64,000 nucleotides of DNA from the NCBI RefSeq assembly GCF_044547355.1, contig NZ_JBIUAG010000022.1:62001-126000 (forward strand), written 5' to 3'. Both the position numbers and the translations under genes were made by a program. Origin of the DNA: Kutzneria sp044547355 (GTDB lineage: Bacteria > Actinomycetota > Actinomycetes > Mycobacteriales > Pseudonocardiaceae). Positions 58,892 through 64,000 of the stretch are shown here, in pieces (within the stretch, counting starts at the first letter, position 1; each line of letters opens with the position of its first letter). The notes beneath the pieces were generated by a model. That model was not told the origin of the DNA. It ran no database searches and worked only from the letters and a program-made list of their open reading frames with translations.

Positions 58892-59516
58892 CCCGATCCG
58901 GCTGCTCATCGTCGACGACCACCCGGTCGTGCGCAACGGCCTGCACGGCATGTTCGCCGGGGACCCCGAGTTCGAGGTGGTGGGCGAGGCCGCCGACGGG
59001 GCCGAGGCCGTCGCCTACGCGCAATCGCTTGCGCCCCACGTCGTGCTGATGGACCTGCGCATGCCCGGCATGGACGGCGTAGCGGCGATCCGAAAGCTAG
59101 CAGCGCTAGCAGTCCCGTCCCGGGTGCTGGTCCTCACCACCTACGACACCGACAGCGACGTGCTGCCGGCCATCGAGGCCGGCGCCACCGGCTACCTGCT
59201 CAAGGACACCCCCCGCGCCGAGCTCCTGCGCGCCGTCCGCGCCGCCGCCCGGGGCGAGGCCGTGCTGTCCCCCACCGTCGCCACCAAGCTGCTCGGCCAG
59301 GTCCGCGCCCCGGCCAAGGACGACCTGAGCAAGCGGGAGCTAGAAGTCCTAGCACTGATAGCCAAGGGCGCCACCAACCGCGAGGCCGCCGCCCAGCTGT
59401 TCATCAGCGAGGCCACGGTCAAGACCCACCTACTGCACCTGTACGCCAAACTCGGCGTCTCCGACCGCGCCGCCGCCGTCGCCACCGCCTTCGCCCGCGG
59501 CCTGCTGCGGGGATGA
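58884..59516 (+). CDS. NarL/LuxR-type response regulator of the ABC exporter operon
   Basis: 210 residues from GTG 58884. Receiver with IVDDHPVVRNGL, phospho-Asp in VVLMDLRMPGMDG and lysine in GYLLKDTPRA; LuxR helix-turn-helix LSKRELEVLALIAKGATNRE and AQLFISEATVKTHLLHLYAK. It is paired with the overlapping kinase. Two CTA-leucine patches occur (59097-59109, 59340-59352). Confidence 0.93.
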   Translation: MSDPIRLLIVDDHPVVRNGLHGMFAGDPEFEVVGEAADGAEAVAYAQSLAPHVVLMDLRMPGMDGVAAIRKLAALAVPSRVLVLTTYDTDSDVLPAIEAGATGYLLKDTPRAELLRAVRAAARGEAVLSPTVATKLLGQVRAPAKDDLSKRELEVLALIAKGATNREAAAQLFISEATVKTHLLHLYAKLGVSDRAAAVATAFARGLLRG

Positions 59517-59522
59517 GTCGGC

Positions 59523-59559
59523 GTTCAACGTCATGAAGGGCCCCTTCCTGACGTTGAAC
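59523..59559. repeat. Palindromic repeat after the response regulator
   Basis: 18-base arms with one mismatch, 59523-59540 (GTTCAACGTCATGAAGGG) and 59542-59559, around a GAAGGGCCCCTTC core. It lies seven bases past the stop and can serve as a terminator, but the long palindrome resembles a dispersed repeat rather than a minimal hairpin. Confidence 0.6.
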
Positions 59560-59737
59560 GAGAGGTTCGGTCCCTCGATCTTGAGCCGCCGCGCGGCCAC
59601 GAACAGCGCCGCCGGCCGCCGCGCAACGGCCGCCCGGCCGAGCGCCGCGACGGCGATTCCTCGCTCCACGCCAGCCTCGCGATTTCCGGCCCGAGGCTCT
59701 GACCTGCGCCGTATAGTCGGCAGCGGGGGTGGCCGCC

Positions 59738-60145
59738 ATGCCGACACCGGTCTTCGTGCTCACCGTTTCCACCGCCGTCCTGTGGGGCGTGGCGGCGATC
59801 CGGGTGTGGCTGGTCCTGCCCCAGCAGCGGCAGCCGCTGGCGGTGGCCTTCCTGGCGGTGCCGGTGGTCGGCCTGGTCTTCGTGGCCTTCGGCGGCCCGG
59901 CGGTCGGGAACATGGCGATGGGGCTGGCGACGGTGGTGGGCCTCGGGTTCTGGCTGCTCACCGGGCTCAAGCCCGAGCGGGCGGTGGAGTTCCCCGACGA
60001 AGAGCCGGAAGCGCGGGTCACGCACCGTAGCGGCGAGCTGCTGATGCGGCGGCAGCTGAGCGTGGTGGGGGCGGTGGCGCTGCTGATGGTGATCCTCGCC
60101 ATCACCCTGCCCTGGCTTCGGGACGTGCCGTGGCTGAGCGGCTGA
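59738..60145 (+). CDS. Small integral membrane protein of unknown function
   Basis: 135 residues from ATG 59738 with GGGGGTGG upstream. Four hydrophobic segments (about 5-24, 34-50, 58-76, 110-128) with a charged loop (ERAVEFPDEEPEARVTHRSG) before the last. I do not recognise a family. A possible -10 TATAGT lies at 59712-59717. The following FKBP gene is transcribed in the same direction from its own apparent promoter. Confidence 0.65.
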   Translation: MPTPVFVLTVSTAVLWGVAAIRVWLVLPQQRQPLAVAFLAVPVVGLVFVAFGGPAVGNMAMGLATVVGLGFWLLTGLKPERAVEFPDEEPEARVTHRSGELLMRRQLSVVGAVALLMVILAITLPWLRDVPWLSG

Positions 60146-60189
60146 GCGCTAGGGTGGGGCGCACCTGAACACGTGAGGAGAGCTCCACC

Positions 60190-60564
60190 ATGGCGCTGGA
60201 AAAGCCCATTGTCGAACCGCACGACGGCACGGCCCCGACCGATCTGGTCATCGAGGACATCACGGTCGGCGATGGCCCCGAGGCCACGCCCGGCCAGCTG
60301 GTGAACGTGCACTACGTGGGCGTGGCGCACTCGACCGGCGAGGAGTTCGACGCCTCCTGGAACCGCGGCCAGGCCTTCCAGTTCCCGCTCGGCGGCGGCC
60401 GGGTCATCCAGGGCTGGGACCGCGGCGTGGCCGGCATGAAGGTCGGCGGCCGGCGCAAGCTGGTCATCCCGCCGCACCTGGGCTACGGCGACCGCGGCGC
60501 CGGCGGCGTCATCAAGCCCGGCGAGACCCTGATCTTCGTCGTCGACCTCCTCGGCGTGAACTGA
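60190..60564 (+). CDS. FKBP-type peptidyl-prolyl isomerase
   Basis: 124 residues from ATG 60190 with GAGGAGA upstream. A single cytosolic FKBP domain: VNVHYVGVAHSTGEEFDASW, FPLGGGRVIQGWDRGVAGMK, LVIPPHLGYGDRGAGGVIKP, LIFVVDLLGV, with the active-site aromatic and Asp positions kept. It catalyses cis-trans proline isomerisation. TAGGGT at 60149-60154 is a possible -10. Confidence 0.93.
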   Translation: MALEKPIVEPHDGTAPTDLVIEDITVGDGPEATPGQLVNVHYVGVAHSTGEEFDASWNRGQAFQFPLGGGRVIQGWDRGVAGMKVGGRRKLVIPPHLGYGDRGAGGVIKPGETLIFVVDLLGVN

Positions 60565-60577
60565 CCCCAGCGGTCAC

Positions 60578-60632
60578 CGCTTGGAAGGGGGCCTTCCTCC
60601 ACTCGGAGTGGAGGAAGGCCCCCTTCCAAGCG
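60578..60632. repeat. Long perfect palindrome between FKBP and dipeptidase genes
   Basis: Perfect 26-base arms, 60578-60603 and 60607-60632, with a 3-base loop; each arm contains the smaller palindrome GGAAGGGGGCCTTCC. Placed between two convergent genes, it can terminate both. Its GAAGGGG/CCCCTTC core is shared with the repeat at 59523-59559. Confidence 0.8.
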
Positions 60633-60706
60633 TCGCCGGTGGCGTGCACGTGCAGCGGCGGTACGGCCGTCCAGAGCAGTCAAGCGTCCGATTTGCCCGT
60701 TTACCG

Positions 60707-61891
60707 TCACACGATCGGGTGAAGTTTGCGGCTGACCTGCTCGGCCTCCCGCAGCACACGCAGCGTGTTCGCGCCGGCGAGCTTCGTGCACTCCTGCTCG
60801 CTCCAGCCCCGCTCCAGCAAGGCCGTGAACAGGCGCGGATAGCAGGAGACGTCCTCAAGGCCCTCGGGCTGACGGGGCACGCCGTCGTAGTCGCCGCCCA
60901 GCCCGATGTGGTCGATGCCGGCGACCTCGCGGGCGTGCTCCAGGTGCCGGACCACGTCGTCCACGGTGACCTGCGGCTTGTCGCCGCCGCCGGTCCAGCC
61001 CGCCTCGAAGGCGTTGCGTTCGGCCAGGTCACGGTGGTCGGCGCCGGCCGCCGCCATGGCGTCGCGCAGCCGGTCGTCCCACTCCGCGAGGGGCTGCGAC
61101 ACGAACCTCGGCACGAATGTGACCATGCACACACCGCCCTTGGCGGCCATGTCGGCCAGCACGTCGTCGGGGACGTTGCGGGGATGGTCGGCGACCGCGC
61201 GGCAGGAGGAGTGGCTGAAGATGACCGGCGCCTCGCTGACCGCCAGCGCGTCGCGCATCGTGGCCGGTGCGACGTGCGACAGGTCGACCAGCATGCCCAG
61301 CCGGTTCATCTCGCGCACCACTTCGCGCCCGAAGTCGTTGAGACCGTTGTGCACGGGTTCGTCGGTCGCCGAGTCCGCCCAGTCGGTGTTGTTGTTGTGC
61401 GTGAGCGTCATGTAGCGGACGCCGAGCCGGTGCAGCGCCCGCAGCGCGCCGAGCGAGTTGTTGATGCTGTGGCCGCCCTCGGCGCCCAGCAGCGAGGCGA
61501 TGCGGCCGGCCGCGAACGCGGCTTCCGCCTCGTCAACCGTGCGAGCCAGCTGAAGATGCTCCGGATAGCGGTTGACCAGCTCGTACACCACTTCGATCTG
61601 CTCCAGCGTGGCCGTGACCGCGCTGTGACCTTCCAGCCGGCAGGGCACGTACACCGACCAGAACTGCAAGGTCAACGCCCCTTCGCGGAGCCGGACCAGG
61701 TCGGTGTGCAGATCTGTCCGGCGAACCGTCAGATCGGACGAGGCCCAGTCGGCCGCCCAGCCCCGTTCGCCGGCCAGTTCGCGCAACGCCCAGGGCAGGT
61801 CGTTGTGGCCATCCGCCAGTTGGACCCGCCTCAGTAGGGCGTTTGCACGTGCAGCCGCACGTCCATCTGCGCGTTCCGAACCGATCGTCAC
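60707..61891 (-). CDS. Membrane dipeptidase-type peptidase M19
   Basis: 394 residues from GTG 61891 with AAGGAG eight bases upstream. M19 motifs: VQLADGHNDLPWALREL (HxD zinc ligands), GAEGGHSINNSLGALRALHR with the bridging Glu, LVDLSHVAPATM and APVIFSHSSCRAV (His ligands), and IDHIGLGGDYDGVP. It hydrolyses dipeptides, including D-amino-acid ones. No signal peptide, so probably cytosolic. Confidence 0.92.
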   Translation of the reverse strand: MTIGSERADGRAAARANALLRRVQLADGHNDLPWALRELAGERGWAADWASSDLTVRRTDLHTDLVRLREGALTLQFWSVYVPCRLEGHSAVTATLEQIEVVYELVNRYPEHLQLARTVDEAEAAFAAGRIASLLGAEGGHSINNSLGALRALHRLGVRYMTLTHNNNTDWADSATDEPVHNGLNDFGREVVREMNRLGMLVDLSHVAPATMRDALAVSEAPVIFSHSSCRAVADHPRNVPDDVLADMAAKGGVCMVTFVPRFVSQPLAEWDDRLRDAMAAAGADHRDLAERNAFEAGWTGGGDKPQVTVDDVVRHLEHAREVAGIDHIGLGGDYDGVPRQPEGLEDVSCYPRLFTALLERGWSEQECTKLAGANTLRVLREAEQVSRKLHPIV

Positions 61892-62146
61892 GACCGCAAC
61901 TCCTTCATGTCGTTATGAACCGTTCTCGCGTTAGCCAACTCGCCAGGAGTCCCTCGATCGTGCGACAAACCTGGCCGCCGGTGACAACTCGATCGGGACA
62001 GATACCCATTTGATCGTCCCGCTGACCCGCTTGGGCGGCTACGCTGCTGCCGTCGACACCACTTTCGGTCGATCAGTGGCGCGGCTGATTGGACGAAAGT
62101 CCCGGTGCCGGTCGGGGGGCACGACCGACTCCAGGGAGGTAGTGAC

Positions 62147-62863
62147 GTGGCTGCCGTCGGCTTAGGTCAGGCCGTTCGTACCACGCCAGCCGGCTCGTTG
62201 CCGGCGAACATGGTCCCGCACCCGCGGGAAGAGCTGTTTTCAGTGCTGGTGGTTGACGACCACCCACTGTTGAGGGAGGCGATAGCCGCTCGGCTTACCC
62301 AGATGGGTGCCGGCACAGTGCATGAGGCCGCGTCGGTGGCCGAGGCGAGGGCGCGAGCCCTGGCCACGGGACCGTGCGACCTGGCGATCCTTGATCTCGG
62401 GCTGCCCGACGGAAGCGGCATCGACCTGGTCACGGAACTCCGTGCTCAGGGCTGGCCGCGCATCGTGGTGCTCGCGTCCTCCGACGACCCCTATGCGGTC
62501 CGCTCGGCCTTCCAGGCAGGCGCCCAGGCGTACCTGCTGAAGTCCGCGTCGCCGATGGTGGTCACCGACGGAGTGCGCCGAGTTCTCGACGGTGGCGTCT
62601 ACGCGGACCCGAGTGTGGCCCCGGTCCTCGCTGCGGGAACCCGGGTGCCCGGAACCGACAACACGCCGCGGGAACTGTCCGCACGTGAGGTCGAGGTGCT
62701 CCAGCTGGTCGCCGATGGCCAGTCCAACAAGGAGATCGGCGAGGCTCTGAACCTGTCCGCGCTCACGGTGAAGTCTCACCTGTCGCGGATCGGCCGGAAG
62801 CTGGGCACCGGGGATCGCGCTCAGATGGTGGCGTTGGCCATGCGGGCCGGCGTGATCCGCTGA
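62147..62863 (+). CDS. NarL/LuxR-type response regulator next to ribonuclease D
   Basis: 238 residues from GTG 62147 with GGGAGG upstream. Receiver from about residue 33: LVVDDHPLLREAI, phospho-Asp in LAILDLGLPDGSG, lysine in AYLLKSASP; LuxR domain LSAREVEVLQLVADGQSNKE and LTVKSHLSRIGRKLG. A 30-residue N-terminal extension is unusual. No kinase is adjacent, so it is an orphan in this window. Confidence 0.9.
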   Translation: MAAVGLGQAVRTTPAGSLPANMVPHPREELFSVLVVDDHPLLREAIAARLTQMGAGTVHEAASVAEARARALATGPCDLAILDLGLPDGSGIDLVTELRAQGWPRIVVLASSDDPYAVRSAFQAGAQAYLLKSASPMVVTDGVRRVLDGGVYADPSVAPVLAAGTRVPGTDNTPRELSAREVEVLQLVADGQSNKEIGEALNLSALTVKSHLSRIGRKLGTGDRAQMVALAMRAGVIR

Positions 62864-62939
62864 GTACGGAAATACGGATGCAAGGCGACGCGAAGACCGA
62901 GCAGAACGTGATCCACGCCCGCGCGGGGCGTCGAGGACG

Positions 62940-62945
62940 TAGGGT
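62940..62945 (+). promoter_or_regulatory. Possible leaderless promoter -10 for ribonuclease D
   Basis: TAGGGT lies eight bases before GTG 62954, the spacing expected when transcription starts at the start codon. No ribosome-binding site is present. Confidence 0.45.
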
Positions 62946-62953
62946 CTTCCGCC

Positions 62954-64000
62954 GTGGATGCACCCTGCTCTGAACCGAAGGACCCGACCGGAGAAACCCC
63001 GGTGCTGCTGACCGAACCCGCTGAGGGGGTTCCGCCAGTGGTGTCCGATCCGGCAACGCTGCGGCGCGCGGCCGCAACGCTGGCGGAAGGGACGGGTCCG
63101 GTGGCGGTGGACACCGAAAGGGCATCGGGCTACCGCTACTCGCAGCGCGCCTACCTGGTGCAGCTGCGTCGAGAGCAGGCAGGCACCGTGCTGGTCGATC
63201 CGGTCGCTCTGGGCGGCCGGATCGACCCGCTGGTGGACGCCATCGCCGACACCGAGTGGGTGTTGCACGCGGCGTCCCAGGATCTGCCGTGTCTGGCCGA
63301 GCTCGGCCTGCGACCGGCGACCCTGTTCGACACCGAACTGGCCGGCCGGCTGGCCGGCTTCGACCGGGTCGCGCTGGGCTCGATGGTGGAACGCCTGCTG
63401 GGCTACCACCTGGAGAAGGGCCACGGCGCCGCCGACTGGTCCCGTCGCCCGCTCCCTCAGGACTGGCTGACCTACGCGGCTCTCGACGTGGAGCTGCTGG
63501 TCCCGCTGCGCAACGTGCTGGAGCACGAGCTGCGCGAGCAGGGCAAGCTGGAGTGGGCCCTGCAGGAGTTCGAGGCCGTGCGCACCGCGCCCGCGCCCAA
63601 GCCGCGGGCCGAGCCGTGGCGTCGGACCTCGGGCATCCACCGGCTGCGCAATCCCCGCCAGCTGGCCGCCGTGCGGGCGCTGTGGGAGGCCCGGGACGGG
63701 CTGGCCCGCCAGCGGGACATCGCGCCCGGGCGGGTGCTGCCGGACAGCGCGATCATCGACGCCGCCGTGACCGATCCGGCGACCGAGGCCGACCTGCTGG
63801 CGCTGCCGGTGTTCCGCGGCCGGTCCCAGCGGCGGACCGTGAAGGTGTGGGCGGACGCGCTGGCCAAGGCCCGTGGCCTGGGCCGCAAGGAGCTGCCGGA
63901 GGTCTCCCCCGCGCACGACGGGCCGCCGCCGCCCAACCGCTGGGCCGACCGCGACCCGGACGCCGCCGCCCGGCTGGCCGCCGCCCGGGCCGCGCTGACC
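62954..64000 (+). CDS. rnd: Ribonuclease D with HRDC domain, 3' end outside the window
   Basis: At least 349 residues, open to the window end. The DEDD exonuclease motifs are visible: PVAVDTERASGYRYSQRAYL (D, E), WVLHAASQDLPCL (D) and DWLTYAALDVELLVPL (D, Y). An HRDC nucleic-acid-binding domain follows (RLRNPRQLAAVRALWEARDG). It trims RNA 3' ends. The GTG 62954 start fits a leaderless -10 just upstream; the first 50 residues before the nuclease core are poorly conserved. Confidence 0.9.
   Translation, partial: MDAPCSEPKDPTGETPVLLTEPAEGVPPVVSDPATLRRAAATLAEGTGPVAVDTERASGYRYSQRAYLVQLRREQAGTVLVDPVALGGRIDPLVDAIADTEWVLHAASQDLPCLAELGLRPATLFDTELAGRLAGFDRVALGSMVERLLGYHLEKGHGAADWSRRPLPQDWLTYAALDVELLVPLRNVLEHELREQGKLEWALQEFEAVRTAPAPKPRAEPWRRTSGIHRLRNPRQLAAVRALWEARDGLARQRDIAPGRVLPDSAIIDAAVTDPATEADLLALPVFRGRSQRRTVKVWADALAKARGLGRKELPEVSPAHDGPPPPNRWADRDPDAAARLAAARAALT

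Noticed and set aside
56966..58951. Long open frame antisense to the ABC permease and kinase
   Set aside because: Compositional shadow; the plus-strand genes are well supported.
1..64000. CRISPR arrays, tRNA or rRNA genes, insertion sequences, prophage or integrase
   Set aside because: No regularly spaced direct repeats, no transposase or integrase motifs and no recognisable RNA genes were found by eye.

Overview
The window is very GC-rich DNA with almost exclusively G/C third codon positions, many GTG starts, apparently leaderless or near-leaderless genes, and typical actinobacterial families (ESX/type VII secretion, DUF4383, DUF3995, MocR and MHS/DHA2 transporters, SNF2/SWIM pairs, Pls-type synthetases). 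I infer a chromosome of a Pseudonocardiales-like actinomycete; I saw no rRNA, tRNA, CRISPR, insertion sequence or prophage.

Layout. (1) 1-5.3 kb: histidine phosphatase (cut by the window edge), MpsC-like protein, cysteine dioxygenase-rhodanese pair, DUF1684 protein, a receiver-less winged-helix regulator and an APC permease, closed by a perfect terminator. (2) About 5.4-28.5 kb: a type VII (ESX) secretion island. It holds eccB, eccC (three ATPase modules), eccD and eccE; a mycosin-like protein; an EspL/YbaB-like protein; a two-gene esxBA-like pair; and six further proteins that look like substrates or ESX accessories, one carrying a lysozyme-like domain. A NarL-type response regulator follows eccB at the left edge and an orphan-looking histidine kinase overlaps the mycosin at the right edge, which suggests a split two-component system controlling the locus. 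The mycosin has lost all three catalytic residues. Two secreted I36-type peptidase-inhibitor-like proteins and a VOC/TetR pair are interspersed, and an Hsp70 substrate-binding-domain-like protein lies at the right border. (3) 28.6-36.9 kb: DHA2 exporter with MarR regulator, SNF2 helicase plus SWIM zinc-finger protein, DinB-like protein, a J-domain/NERD membrane protein, a secreted DUF5666 protein and a ClpX-zinc-finger/HTH protein.

(4) 36.9-44.2 kb: a central-carbon block. A DNA-binding-domain-fused citrate synthase and two CoA-ester lyases form an operon divergent from a second citrate synthase; then a DMT exporter and a MocR regulator whose divergent start codons overlap inside a perfect operator-like palindrome. 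(5) 44.4-50.2 kb: a SET-domain methyltransferase translationally coupled to a Pls-type poly(amino acid) synthetase and followed by an MFS exporter, which looks like a compact route to a possibly methylated cationic homopolymer. (6) 50.2-55.9 kb: secreted NlpC/P60-like and PGRP-type amidase wall enzymes, MHS symporter, Uma2 protein, a frameshifted secreted-protein remnant, an L,D-transpeptidase, a cysteine-free HesB-like protein and a DUF4383 membrane protein. (7) 56.0-64.0 kb: an ABC exporter with its own two-component system, a small membrane protein, FKBP, M19 dipeptidase, a NarL regulator and the start of ribonuclease D (cut by the window edge).

The strongest candidates for something undescribed are the ESX system with a catalytically dead mycosin and unusual effectors, and the SET-Pls-exporter cassette. 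Functional statements rest on family resemblance read by eye; no database search was possible.
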